The notes beneath the pieces were generated by a model, which was not told the origin of the DNA, searched no databases, and saw only the letters and a program-made list of their open reading frames with translations. A stretch of DNA of 64,000 nt, taken from assembly GCA_963781025.1 (NCBI GenBank), contig CAWADU010000003.1, positions 248,001 to 312,000 on the forward strand, read 5' to 3'. Of the stretch, positions 34,403-42,246 are shown in pieces (positions within the stretch are counted from its first letter, which is position 1; every line of letters starts with the position of its first letter). The stretch comes from Tardibacter sp963781025. GTDB lineage: Bacteria > Pseudomonadota > Alphaproteobacteria > Sphingomonadales > Sphingomonadaceae. Both the position numbers and the translations under genes were made by a program.

Positions 34403-34480
34403 GCCCGGCGCAGACCGGGCCGCCATTTCAGCGTTGTCAATGGATGTCGAGGGCTTATGGATGCCAGCCTCCGCTGGCAT
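34403..34480. repeat. Two palindromes in the gap before hom
   Basis: GCCCGG/CCGGGC at 34403-34420 and a perfect 8-bp ATGCCAGC-CTCC-GCTGGCAT at 34461-34480. No T-tract follows either. The second resembles short palindromes scattered between genes in sphingomonads and has a partial sibling at 29101. Confidence 0.45.
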
Positions 34481-34510
34481 GGCGGACGTGGTTTGTAGAA
34501 AGAGACTGAG

Positions 34511-35803
34511 ATGACCGAACCATTGCGCGTTGCGCTGGCAGGATTGGGTACCGTTGGCGCGGGCGTCGTGAAGCTGATCGAAGCGAATCGCGCGCTGGTG
34601 GAACGGCGGGCGGCACGGCCGATCAAGGTTGTCGCCGTGTCGGCGCGCGACCGTACGCGCGATCGCGGCATCGACATTTCGGGCTTCGAATGGGTCGACG
34701 ACCCCGTGTCGCTGGCGGCACGCGACGATGTCGATGCCGTGGTCGAGTTGATCGGCGGGTCCGATGGTCCGGCGCTGGCGCTGGCGCGCGCGACGCTCGA
34801 CCATGGCAAGGCGTTCGTCACGGCGAACAAGGCGATGCTGGCGCACCATGGCATCGAGCTTGCGCGGGCAGCCGAAGCAAGGGGCGCCGCGCTGAAATAC
34901 GAGGCCGCGGTCGCAGGCGGCATTCCGGTGATCAAGGGTCTGCGTGAAGGCGCCGCCGCGAACGAGATCGCCGTCGTCTATGGCATCCTGAACGGCACCT
35001 GCAATTACATCCTTACCACCATGGAAAAGGAAGGGCGCGGCTTTGACGAGGTGCTCGCCGAAGCGCAGCGGCTTGGCTATGCCGAGGCCGACCCGAGCTT
35101 CGACATCGACGGCATCGACGCTGCCCACAAGCTGTCGATTCTGGCATCGCTCGCGTTCGGAACCCGGCTCGATTTCGACAATGTCGCGATCGAAGGCATC
35201 CGCGAGGTCGAGGCGGCCGATATCGATTACGCCGAGACACTGGGCTTCCGCGTCCGTCTCGTCGGCATGGCGCAGGCCGACAGCCATGGCCTGTTCCAAC
35301 GCGTCCATCCCTGCCTGGCGCCATTGTCGCACCCGCTGTCGCATGTCGACGGGTCGCTGAATGCGGTGGTGGCCGAAGGCAATTTCGTCGGGCGGCTGTT
35401 CTTCCAGGGGCGCGGCGCGGGCGAAGGACCCACCGCCTCCGCCGTGGTGGCTGACCTGATCGACATCGCGCGCGGGGAATTCGGGCCAGCTTTCGCGATG
35501 CCGGTCGATAGCCTTGCGTCGCTGCCTCCGGCTGCGGCCGGGGAGCGCGTCGGCCGCGTCTACTTGCGCTTCACCGTTGCCGACCGGCCCGGCGTGCTTG
35601 CCGAAATCACGGCGGCCATGCGCGACGCCGACGTCTCGATCGAAAGCCTGATACAGCGCGGCAACAGCGACAACGGCGGGGTCTATCTGGTGATCGTCAC
35701 GCACCAGGTGCCCGAGCACGCGATCGCCGATGCGCTGGCGCGCGTGGAAGGTTCGGAAAACATCCTGTCGCGACCCATGCTTATGCACATCCTCGATTTT
35801 TGA
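34511..35803 (+). CDS. hom: Homoserine dehydrogenase with ACT domain
   Basis: 430 residues. NAD(P)-binding VALAGLGTVGAGVV at the N-terminus, catalytic-domain stretches AVAGGIPVIKGLREG, ILNGTCNYILTTM and DPSFDIDGIDAAHKL (substrate Lys/Asp), then a C-terminal ACT domain (RFTVADRPGVLAEITAAM) for feedback by threonine. It reduces aspartate semialdehyde to homoserine for threonine and methionine. AGAAAGAGAC upstream gives a modest ribosome-binding site. Confidence 0.96.
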   Translation: MTEPLRVALAGLGTVGAGVVKLIEANRALVERRAARPIKVVAVSARDRTRDRGIDISGFEWVDDPVSLAARDDVDAVVELIGGSDGPALALARATLDHGKAFVTANKAMLAHHGIELARAAEARGAALKYEAAVAGGIPVIKGLREGAAANEIAVVYGILNGTCNYILTTMEKEGRGFDEVLAEAQRLGYAEADPSFDIDGIDAAHKLSILASLAFGTRLDFDNVAIEGIREVEAADIDYAETLGFRVRLVGMAQADSHGLFQRVHPCLAPLSHPLSHVDGSLNAVVAEGNFVGRLFFQGRGAGEGPTASAVVADLIDIARGEFGPAFAMPVDSLASLPPAAAGERVGRVYLRFTVADRPGVLAEITAAMRDADVSIESLIQRGNSDNGGVYLVIVTHQVPEHAIADALARVEGSENILSRPMLMHILDF

Positions 35804-35870
35804 ACATTCACGTTATCGACAACATCCGCTGGCAAATTTTATCAGCGCCCCAGCTTCAGGAGATTGAGCA

Positions 35871-36851
35871 ATGGTGAAGGCAAGCCACGTTCTGGACCGC
35901 GTACTCGTGCTTGAGATGGTCCGCGTGACCGAGGCGGCCGCAATCGGCGCGTCGAAACTGATCGGGCGCGGCGATGAGAAGGCGGCGGATGCTGCGGCGG
36001 TGGAATGCATGCGCGCGGCACTGAACGAACTGGCATTCGACGGCACCGTGGTGATCGGCGAGGGCGAGCGTGACGAGGCTCCGATGCTTTTCATCGGCGA
36101 AAAGGTCGGTTCCGCGATCGGCACCGGCCCCAAGATCGACATCGCGCTCGATCCGCTGGAAGGCACCACCATCACCGCCAAGGCAGGGCCCAATGCGCTT
36201 GCCGTGCTGGCCATCGCGGAAGAGGGCTGCCTTCTGAACGCGCCCGACGTCTATATGGACAAGCTGGCCGTCGGCCCCGGCTATCCCGAAGGCGTGATCG
36301 ACCTGAACAGGTCGGTTGCGGAGAATGTAAAGGCCGTCGCCGCCGCCAAGGGTGTTCAGCCGCACCAGATAATCACCTGCGTTCTTGACCGCCCCCGTCA
36401 CGAAAAGCTGATCGCGGAGCTTCGCGCGCTGGGCTGCGGCGTGAACCTTATCCCCGATGGAGATGTGGCGGGCGTGATCGCCGTCACCGATCCTGACACC
36501 AACATCGACATCTACGTGGGGTCGGGCGGAGCACCGGAAGGCGTGCTTGCGGCGGCTGCGCTTCGCTGCGTCGGAGGCCAGTTTCAAGGCCGCTTGTTGT
36601 TCCGCAACGATGACGAACGTGCCCGCGCCCGCAAATGGGGCATCGAGGACCTCGACCGCGTTTATCAGCTCAACGAACTCGCGAAGGGCGACGTGATCTT
36701 TGCCGCTACCGGCGTGACCGACGGGTCGCTGCTGGAAGGCGTCAAGATGTTCAAGGACGGCACGATGACCACCGAGTCCGTGGTGATGCGCGCGTCGTCG
36801 GGCACGATCCGTTGGGTCAAGGGCGAGCATCACAAGACACCGCAAAAGTAG
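35871..36851 (+). CDS. glpX: Class II fructose-1,6-bisphosphatase GlpX
   Basis: 326 residues. VIGEGERDEAPML, the metal-site motif ALDPLEGTT and GSGGAPEGVLAAAALRC are the GlpX signatures; KMFKDGTMTTESVVMR is near the C-terminus. It hydrolyses fructose-1,6-bisphosphate in gluconeogenesis. GGAG lies upstream of the ATG and the gene follows hom by 67 bases, probably in the same transcript. Confidence 0.96.
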   Translation: MVKASHVLDRVLVLEMVRVTEAAAIGASKLIGRGDEKAADAAAVECMRAALNELAFDGTVVIGEGERDEAPMLFIGEKVGSAIGTGPKIDIALDPLEGTTITAKAGPNALAVLAIAEEGCLLNAPDVYMDKLAVGPGYPEGVIDLNRSVAENVKAVAAAKGVQPHQIITCVLDRPRHEKLIAELRALGCGVNLIPDGDVAGVIAVTDPDTNIDIYVGSGGAPEGVLAAAALRCVGGQFQGRLLFRNDDERARARKWGIEDLDRVYQLNELAKGDVIFAATGVTDGSLLEGVKMFKDGTMTTESVVMRASSGTIRWVKGEHHKTPQK

Positions 36852-36913
36852 CGGCCAACCAACTTTAAAAGCCATGCCGGAGTATTGAGGCCGTAACGAT
36901 CATGGTCGATCGG

Positions 36914-36937
36914 TCCCCCGCGCGTCGATGCGGGGGA
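36914..36937. repeat. 8-bp GC-rich hairpin after glpX
   Basis: TCCCCCGC (36914-36921) pairs exactly with GCGGGGGA (36930-36937). It is 62 bases after the glpX stop, with no T-run on either side; a 3'-end stabiliser or weak terminator is possible. Confidence 0.4.
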
Positions 36938-37011
36938 TCAAAACCGAGGCCACAGTGTTTGTTAAATGCGGGGCATTCCAATTCGAAAGTCGAAAAGGAA
37001 GGACGGTCGGC

Positions 37012-37263
37012 ATGAACCAGGCAACCTACAAGGAAACCAAGACCGGCGCTGAAATCGCAGCGGAGATCACGCGCCTGATCTATGCAAACCCGGACGTACG
37101 TTCGCGCGGGGCGCAGTTTCACATATCCGCGGCAACTTATCAGGAGCCGGACGAAACTGGCTGCAACTGGAACGTCACGCTTGCCAAGGCGACGCCGGGC
37201 TATGACAGCGTCCTGCATCAGGCGCTGGCCGATGTGCGTGCCCGCTATGTGTTGAAGCATTAG
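37012..37263 (+). CDS. Small hypothetical protein between glpX and recJ
   Basis: 83 residues. No signal peptide or membrane segment; moderately charged, with a central mixed alpha/beta-looking segment (GAQFHISAATYQEPDETGCNWNV). I do not recognise a family. ATG 37012 is supported by GGAAGGA 9 bases upstream; the frame is open further left, but only this start has a ribosome-binding site. GC and codon usage fit the neighbours. recJ starts 43 bases later. Confidence 0.65.
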   Translation: MNQATYKETKTGAEIAAEITRLIYANPDVRSRGAQFHISAATYQEPDETGCNWNVTLAKATPGYDSVLHQALADVRARYVLKH

Positions 37264-37306
37264 GAAGGCGATTCCCCGCAGGTCCTGAATGCCCTAGAGA
37301 GGCGGC

Positions 37307-39064
37307 ATGAACGCTTCCTCTTATGTCTTCGGGATTAGCCGCTCCATCCTCGGCCAGCCATGGCGCTGGCGCGGCGGGGCGGCCGAAGGGCTCGGGCTCG
37401 TCGACATCGAAACCCAGCTTTATCTGTCGCGCGGTTGCCCGTCCCATGATCTGGAACGGCACCGCCTGCCGACGATCCGCGCCTGGATGCCCGACCCGGC
37501 CATTTTCCGCGACATGGACACGGCCGCGCGCCGTATTGCCGATGCGATCGAACGCAGCGAACAAATCACCGTCTTCGGCGACTATGACGTCGATGGCGCG
37601 ACGTCTGCGGCGCTGCTGATCCGGCTGCTCCGCGCCTTGGGGGCCAGCGTCGGCTATTACATCCCCGACCGGCTGATGGAGGGCTATGGCCCATCGGCAG
37701 AGGCGCTGGTGCGGCTGGGGCGTGAGGGGTCGAAACTGATCGTTACCGTCGATTGCGGCGCGCAGGCATTCGAAGCGCTGGGCGCCGCGCGTGACGCCGG
37801 GGTTGATGTGGTGGTGGTCGATCATCACCAATGCTCGACCCTGCTTCCGCCCGCCGTTGCGCTCATCAACCCCAACCGGCTCGATGAGGGGGAAGGGGCC
37901 GCGCACGGCCATCTGGCGGCGGTCGGCGTCGCGTTCCTGCTAGCGGCGGCAATCGTTCGCGAAACGCGCGCGCGTGGCGGTTTCAGCGTGATCGCGGAAC
38001 CCAATCTTCTCGAACTGCTCGATATAGTCGCGCTGGGCACCGTGGCCGACGTCGTCGCGCTGAAGGGGCTAAACCGCGCGTTTGTCGCACAGGGGCTGAA
38101 AGTGATGGCGAACCGGCGCAACATCGGGCTTGCCGCCCTGATGGACGCGGCGAGGCTGACCAAGCCGCCGGGTGCGACCGATCTCGGCTTCGCGCTGGGA
38201 CCACGGATCAATGCGGGCGGCAGGGTCGGCAAGTCCGACCTCGGCGTGCGCCTGCTGACGACCGAGGACCCGGCCGAAGCGGCCGACATCGCCGAAGAAT
38301 TGAATCGGCTGAACGAGGAACGCCGGGCGCTTGAGGCGCTGGTGCTCGAACAGGCGGAGGCGGCAACGGCGCGAACCGCCAATGCCAGTGTCGCGGTTGT
38401 GGCGGGCAAGGGCTGGCATCCAGGGGTGATCGGCATTGTGGCCGGGCGATTGAAGGAGCGGCTGGGCAAGCCCGCCATTGTCATCGGCCTGGACGAGGCG
38501 GGCATCGGCAAGGGCTCGGGCCGGTCGATCTCGGGCGTCGATCTGGGAGCGGCGGTGATCGCCGCCCGGGAAAGCGGATTGCTGGTTGCCGGTGGGGGAC
38601 ACGCGATGGCGGCGGGTCTGACGATTGCCGAGGGCAAGGTGGCGGCGTTCTCCGATTTTCTGGAGGAGCGGCTGGGAGGCGCGGTCACGCGGTCTCGCGA
38701 AACTGCGGCGCTGATGCTCGACTGCGCGGTCGCGCCGCGCGGGGTGTCGGTTGATCTTGCGGAAACGCTGGATGGGGCGGGGCCCTATGGATCGGGCTGG
38801 CCAGGCCCACGGGTCGCCGCCGGGCCGTTCGCGGTAATCAGCTGCGATATCGTCGGCCAGGGGCATGTGCGCGCGATACTGGCGGGACCGGACGGCGGGC
38901 GGTTGAAGGCCATGGCGTTCCGTCACGGCGAGACACAATTGGGTGCGGCGTTGCTGACCGCGAGAGGGCGCAAGCTGTTTGTCGCCGGACGCGTCAAGCG
39001 CGATGATTGGGGGGCTCGGCCACAAGCGGAAATGCATCTGGACGACGCCGCCTGGGCCGATTGA
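37307..39064 (+). CDS. recJ: Single-stranded-DNA-specific exonuclease RecJ
   Basis: 585 residues. DHH phosphoesterase motifs: FGDYDVDGATSAALL (I), VTVDCGAQ (II), VVVDHHQ (III), and VADVVALKG; the DHHA1 domain has GKGSGRSISGVDL and GGGHAMAAG; a C-terminal OB-type domain ends the protein. It degrades ssDNA 5'-to-3' in recombination and mismatch repair. ATG 37307, AGAGAGGCGGC upstream. Confidence 0.96.
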   Translation: MNASSYVFGISRSILGQPWRWRGGAAEGLGLVDIETQLYLSRGCPSHDLERHRLPTIRAWMPDPAIFRDMDTAARRIADAIERSEQITVFGDYDVDGATSAALLIRLLRALGASVGYYIPDRLMEGYGPSAEALVRLGREGSKLIVTVDCGAQAFEALGAARDAGVDVVVVDHHQCSTLLPPAVALINPNRLDEGEGAAHGHLAAVGVAFLLAAAIVRETRARGGFSVIAEPNLLELLDIVALGTVADVVALKGLNRAFVAQGLKVMANRRNIGLAALMDAARLTKPPGATDLGFALGPRINAGGRVGKSDLGVRLLTTEDPAEAADIAEELNRLNEERRALEALVLEQAEAATARTANASVAVVAGKGWHPGVIGIVAGRLKERLGKPAIVIGLDEAGIGKGSGRSISGVDLGAAVIAARESGLLVAGGGHAMAAGLTIAEGKVAAFSDFLEERLGGAVTRSRETAALMLDCAVAPRGVSVDLAETLDGAGPYGSGWPGPRVAAGPFAVISCDIVGQGHVRAILAGPDGGRLKAMAFRHGETQLGAALLTARGRKLFVAGRVKRDDWGARPQAEMHLDDAAWAD

Positions 39065-39105
39065 TAAAGGCCTTGGGCAAATGTGCATTTCTTCTGAGAG
39101 TGCGC

Positions 39106-39134
39106 TTGACCTCGGCCCCTCCATCCGGCTAAGC
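39106..39134 (+). promoter_or_regulatory. Promoter of tRNA-Glu
   Basis: TTGACC (39106-39111), 17-base spacer, CTAAGC (39129-39134), start expected near 39141, 17 bases before the mature tRNA 5' end. Confidence 0.55.
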
Positions 39135-39157
39135 GGCCCCCCGTCGCACACACGCGC

Positions 39158-39233
39158 GGCCCCATCGTCTAGCGGTCTAGGACGTCGCCCTTTCACGGCG
39201 AAAACACGGGTTCGAGTCCCGTTGGGGTCACCA
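39158..39233 (+). tRNA. tRNA-Glu (TTC)
   Basis: 76 bases with encoded CCA at 39231-39233. Acceptor GGCCCCA pairs with TGGGGTC (39223-39229, one G-T). Anticodon stem TCGCC/GGCGA closes the loop CTTTCAC with TTC at 39192-39194; T-loop GGTTCGAGTCC is canonical. Confidence 0.97.
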
Positions 39234-39401
39234 GCATTGATTTTGCTGGATTTTTTCATGCGATACGTCCGTTACGAGCCTTTTCCCCCTCTAACGAAAT
39301 GATATTCCCCCCGCTGATCCGTTCAGCGGCGGTTCCGGTACCATCATCGCCCGTCACCCCACGCTGGCGCTGCGCGGAATCAGGTTTTTACTTTCAGGCT
39401 A

Positions 39402-39434
39402 GAAAATTGGTAATTTTCCTATACTAAATTGGTA
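39402..39434 (+). promoter_or_regulatory. Candidate enhancer (UAS): palindrome plus direct repeat
   Basis: GAAAATT-GGT-AATTTTC (39402-39418) is a perfect 7-bp inverted repeat. AAATTGGTA occurs at 39404 and again at 39426, exactly 22 bases apart, i.e. two helical turns on the same DNA face. It is centred about 100 bases upstream of the sigma-54 element, the usual position for an enhancer-binding activator dimer pair. Confidence 0.55.
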
Positions 39435-39510
39435 CAGTCAAGCTGCTAAATCGTCGGGATATTTGACATAGACAGCGGCCGTTCGCGCTGGATCGCGCGT
39501 ATTATATCCG

Positions 39511-39526
39511 TTGGCACGGATGTTGC
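39511..39526 (+). promoter_or_regulatory. Sigma-54 (RpoN) -24/-12 promoter
   Basis: TTGGCACGGATGTTGC matches the consensus TGGCACG-N4-TTGC with the invariant GG and GC separated by exactly ten bases. Expected transcription start is near 39538, which rules out the ATG at 39533 and points to ATG 39569 for the PEP-CTERM protein. Confidence 0.72.
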
Positions 39527-39568
39527 TTTTACATGAGCAACGTAAACACGCGAACGAAAGAACATGAA

Positions 39569-40216
39569 ATGACCGGAGGGTTGAAATTGAAGCTCTTGGC
39601 CGCTGTCGGTGCGTTGTCGCTGATTGCAGGGGCGAGCGCGGCAGACGCCACCATCATCATTTCCTCCGGCCCAGCCGGTGGGAACCCCGATGAAAATGTC
39701 CTTTTCAATACGGGCGGTCAGACGGGGAGCACCGTTCAGGGGCACACCAATCAGACTGGCACGCTGGTCAACTTCACGGGGCTCGAGAGCATCCACTCCG
39801 CGGGCGGCCAGGCTGACATCACCGGCAGCGATGGCGGGTTCAACTATCTTGAATGGACGCTTGCGACCCCGGACACGGGTTACACCGACCTGAAGTTCAA
39901 CATCCTGGCCGATTTGAATAGCAGCGTGACGCTGACCTTCTATGATCAGTTCGGAAACAACTATTCGGATACGTTCAACGTTTCGAAGAACGGGCAGAAT
40001 TTCTTCCGTGCCCACGCGATTGATGGGCAGCTGATCACGCTCGCCAAATTGTCGACGACGAAGGACATTACCCACGTCCAGCAGGTCCGCCTTGGCGGGT
40101 TCGGCGCTGTCTCGGAAGTGCCCGAGCCGGCGACCTGGCTGACGATGATCGCCGGGTTCGGCATGGTGGGCTTCGCGCTTCGCCGCCGGGGCGCGGTGAA
40201 CCAGGTTCTCGCCTGA
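39569..40216 (+). CDS. PEPxxWA-CTERM sorting-domain protein
   Basis: 215 residues. N-terminal signal peptide (KLKLLAAVGALSLIAGASAADA). The body is Gly/Asn/Thr-rich with no recognised enzymatic domain (TIIISSGPAGGNP, GGQADITGSDGGFNYLEW). The C-terminus is a textbook sorting signal: VPEPATW, a hydrophobic helix LTMIAGFGMVGFAL and basic RRRG. Such proteins are cleaved by exosortase (XrtA/EpsH type) during export and linked to exopolysaccharide or biofilm production. No exosortase gene is in the window. The start is chosen downstream of the predicted sigma-54 transcript start; ATG 39533 lies upstream of it. Confidence 0.92.
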   Translation: MTGGLKLKLLAAVGALSLIAGASAADATIIISSGPAGGNPDENVLFNTGGQTGSTVQGHTNQTGTLVNFTGLESIHSAGGQADITGSDGGFNYLEWTLATPDTGYTDLKFNILADLNSSVTLTFYDQFGNNYSDTFNVSKNGQNFFRAHAIDGQLITLAKLSTTKDITHVQQVRLGGFGAVSEVPEPATWLTMIAGFGMVGFALRRRGAVNQVLA

Positions 40217-40248
40217 GTTTCCAGGGACCAATTTCTGGCGCAGGGGAC

Positions 40249-40274
40249 GAAGCGCGGCGGTAACGCCGCGCTTC
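40249..40274 (+). terminator. 11-bp perfect hairpin after the PEP-CTERM gene
   Basis: GAAGCGCGGCG (40249-40259), loop GTAA, CGCCGCGCTTC (40264-40274). Very stable, 33 bases after the stop, but followed by ATGCGTTG rather than a T-run, so termination is possible yet unproven. Confidence 0.5.
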
Positions 40275-40343
40275 ATGCGTTGAGGCGGCCTTCCCCGATA
40301 TCCGGGCATTGAAACTGGTTCGCTTTGATACCAAAGATTGCCA

Positions 40344-40748
40344 ATGATCGCGCCGTTCGTGCTTTCCCTGCTGCTCGCAGCCGCAGGTCCCGCTGATGTC
40401 GCATGGGCTTCTCCGCGGCAATCCGATCCCGCCGCCGCCTCAAGGGTGCTCGTCAGCGCGGCCATGCAAATCAAGCGCTGCTATCGTTCGCCGCCGATCG
40501 CGCGTGAGGCGCGTCAGATCACCACGCGGTTGCGGGTGCGCTATGCGCAGGACGGCACCCTGGCCCAAATGCCCCTGGTGGTGACGCAGGATGGGATCAC
40601 GCCGGAAAACCAGCCATTTGCGGCCCGAATGGCTGAAGCGGCGATACAGGCGGTGATCCGCTGCGCGCCGCTTCGCCTGCCGGCCGATGAATACGACCGC
40701 ATCTGGCGGGAGTTCGAGCTTACGTTTAGTCCAAGTGGCGTGGCTTAG
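40344..40748 (+). CDS. Exported protein with TonB/TolA C-terminal-like fold
   Basis: 134 residues with a signal peptide (MIAPFVLSLLLAAAGPADVAWA). The mature part, QIKRCYRSPP...ITTRLRVRYAQDGTLAQMP...AAIQAVIRCAPLRLPADEY, has the paired cysteines, the RxxxDGTL strand and the terminal PADEYxxWxxFELTF segment seen in TolA C-terminal (TonB-like) domains. A freestanding periplasmic TonB-C-like domain is the best reading; function unknown. ATG 40344; a TTG two codons earlier is possible. It converges on pgl. Confidence 0.68.
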   Translation: MIAPFVLSLLLAAAGPADVAWASPRQSDPAAASRVLVSAAMQIKRCYRSPPIAREARQITTRLRVRYAQDGTLAQMPLVVTQDGITPENQPFAARMAEAAIQAVIRCAPLRLPADEYDRIWREFELTFSPSGVA

Positions 40749-40788
40749 CCGCCTGTTCGTGCCGTCCGTCCGTTCTGGCCGCCGCGCA

Positions 40789-41499
40789 TCAGGTGCCGGC
40801 GCACCAGTGGATGTCGATCGGCATATCGGTTTCGGCCAGAATCCGCCCGATTGGCGTGTTCGACAGCGGGCCGTCCTTGATCGACTGTTCAACGACCGCG
40901 CGCTTGTCTGCCCCGGTAAACGCCAGCATCACCGTGCGCGCCGAAAGAATCGCCGCGCGGCTCAGTGTCACGCGTGCCACGGGCGCGTCTTCGGGCATCG
41001 GGTCGGGCATGACGCCCAGGGCCCGTCGCGTTTTCGGCCCTTCAAGCGCTTCGTCGAGGTCAGGGCCGGGAAAGATCGACGCGGCGTGGCCGTCGGCCCC
41101 GACGTCGAGCCAGACCAGATCGGGCGGCCATTGCAGATCCGCAAGCCGCGCGTCGGCCGCCTTGCCCGCCGCACGATAATCGGCGGCGGCTTCCGCTGTG
41201 ATCGGCAGCACGCGCGCGCCTTTCGGCAGGAATTGGCGGGCGATAGTCGCCACGTTGCTCAGTGGGCTGTCCACTGCGACGAGGCGATCATCGGTGGGAA
41301 TGATCGTCACATGCTTCCATTTGATTCGGGCGCTGGCGAGCTTTTCGAGGATCGGCGCGACGGACTGGCCGCCGGGCAGTGCGATCAGCGCCTGCCCACG
41401 CGCATCCAATGCGCTTTCGATGATGAAGCCGATGTCGCCGGCAACGGCTTCGGCCATTTCACCGGCATCATCATATTCCCACCATTCAACCTCGATCAT
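40789..41499 (-). CDS. pgl: 6-phosphogluconolactonase
   Basis: 236 residues. ALPGGQSVAPILEKLA (sugar-phosphate isomerase-like loop), IIPTDDRLVAVDSPLSN, LVWLDVGADGHAASIFPG and VTLSRAAILSARTVMLAFTGADK are the PGL signatures. It hydrolyses 6-phosphogluconolactone in the oxidative pentose phosphate/Entner-Doudoroff route. zwf and edd are not adjacent. Start ATG 41499 gives MIEVEWWEYDD; the frame continues upstream through the tRNA-Gly locus, which is not coding. Confidence 0.93.
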   Translation of the reverse strand: MIEVEWWEYDDAGEMAEAVAGDIGFIIESALDARGQALIALPGGQSVAPILEKLASARIKWKHVTIIPTDDRLVAVDSPLSNVATIARQFLPKGARVLPITAEAAADYRAAGKAADARLADLQWPPDLVWLDVGADGHAASIFPGPDLDEALEGPKTRRALGVMPDPMPEDAPVARVTLSRAAILSARTVMLAFTGADKRAVVEQSIKDGPLSNTPIGRILAETDMPIDIHWCAGT

Positions 41500-41631
41500 A
41501 TGCCGTGCTCCTCTCGCGGTGAGAGCCCTAGGACAGAGAAAGGCGCATTGCCAGCCCGGATCGAAAGGCGGGCAGGCGTATCGAGCGGCTTGACGTGGAA
41601 GGGCAATCTGTCGCAAGCGCAGTTGCAGGGC

Positions 41632-41705
41632 GCGGGTGTAGCTCAATGGTAGAGCAGAAGCCTTCCAAGCTTACGACGAGGGTTCGATTCCCTTCACCCG
41701 CTCCA
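41632..41705 (+). tRNA. tRNA-Gly (TCC)
   Basis: 74 bases with encoded CCA (41703-41705). Acceptor GCGGGTG pairs with CACCCGC (41695-41701). Anticodon loop CTTCCAA with TCC; D-arm TAGCTCAATGGTAGAGCA; T-loop GGTTCGATTCC. A TTGACG at 41590 is a plausible -35. Confidence 0.97.
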
Positions 41706-41743
41706 ATGCCTTGCAAGGCCCGGTGGCATGGCGTTTCAAAGGC

Positions 41744-41772
41744 TTGCTTAGTGGTAAAGTCACGCCTATAGA
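41744..41772 (+). promoter_or_regulatory. Promoter of tRNA-Trp / secE-nusG
   Basis: TTGCTT (41744-41749), 17-base spacer, TATAGA (41767-41772); start near 41779, 11 bases before the tRNA. It may serve tRNA-Trp and secE-nusG together. Confidence 0.6.
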
Positions 41773-41789
41773 CGCCGCCCTTGGACCCT

Positions 41790-41865
41790 AGGAGTGTAGC
41801 TCAGTTGGTAGAGCATCGGTCTCCAAAACCGAGGGCCGGGGGTTCGAGTCCCTCCACTCCTGCCA
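41790..41865 (+). tRNA. tRNA-Trp (CCA)
   Basis: 76 bases including encoded CCA. Acceptor AGGAGTG pairs with CACTCCT (41855-41861); anticodon stem TCGGT/ACCGA with loop CTCCAAA, anticodon CCA. Standard position just upstream of secE. Confidence 0.97.
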
Positions 41866-42020
41866 TTATTTCGACGCCGGTCTTGCAGGCGTGGGAAGAG
41901 CGGCTTAATAGGGCCTGAGATGACAGGCAGTTCCGAGCGGCGCTCGCCAGAGGGTGAGGCGCGGCTTGGGGTGTTTTGTTTTGTTTTTGAGTGGTTTGGA
42001 CAGGCAGGGCGCCGAACAGA

Positions 42021-42218
42021 ATGGCAAAGGTCTCACCGGGCGAGTTCGTGCGGCAGGTTCGCGCAGAAACGGCGAAGGTCAGTTGGCCGACGCGGCGTGA
42101 AACAGTGCTGACGGCCGTGATGGTGCTGATCATGACCACGCTGCTCGCGATATTTTTCCTGGGGGTCGATCAAATTCTTGGGCAAATCGTGAAGTTCCTG
42201 TTGTCTCTGGCTGCTTGA
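42021..42218 (+). CDS. secE: Preprotein translocase subunit SecE
   Basis: 65 residues, the short single-helix form. Cytosolic amphipathic helix GEFVRQVRAETAKVSWPTRRET (the KVxWPTxxET signature) then one membrane helix VMVLIMTTLLAIFFLGVDQIL. Essential clamp of the SecYEG channel. Start ATG 42021 begins MAKVSPGEF; nusG follows 28 bases later. Confidence 0.95.
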   Translation: MAKVSPGEFVRQVRAETAKVSWPTRRETVLTAVMVLIMTTLLAIFFLGVDQILGQIVKFLLSLAA

Positions 42219-42246
42219 GTTTTAAGGCGAGGAACCGGGTCAAGAC

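Larger units (their letters stand above)
39234..39568 (+). other. 335-base AT-richer regulatory gap before the PEP-CTERM gene
   Basis: No coding frame. It contains a hairpin CCGCTGA/TCAGCGG at 39311-39329 without T-tract, an AT-rich patch at 39381-39430 that stands out from the GC-rich surroundings, the repeat pair at 39402-39434 and the sigma-54 element at 39511-39526. Confidence 0.6.

Noticed and set aside
39463..39505. Sigma-70 promoter TTGACA (39463) with TATTAT (39500) before the PEP-CTERM gene
   Set aside because: The two boxes are 31 bases apart, far from the 16-18 required; no -10 lies at the right distance. The sigma-54 element is much better.
39533..39568. ATG 39533 as the PEP-CTERM start
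   Set aside because: It lies upstream of the predicted transcript start and adds a polar stretch before the signal peptide; ATG 39569 begins the signal directly.
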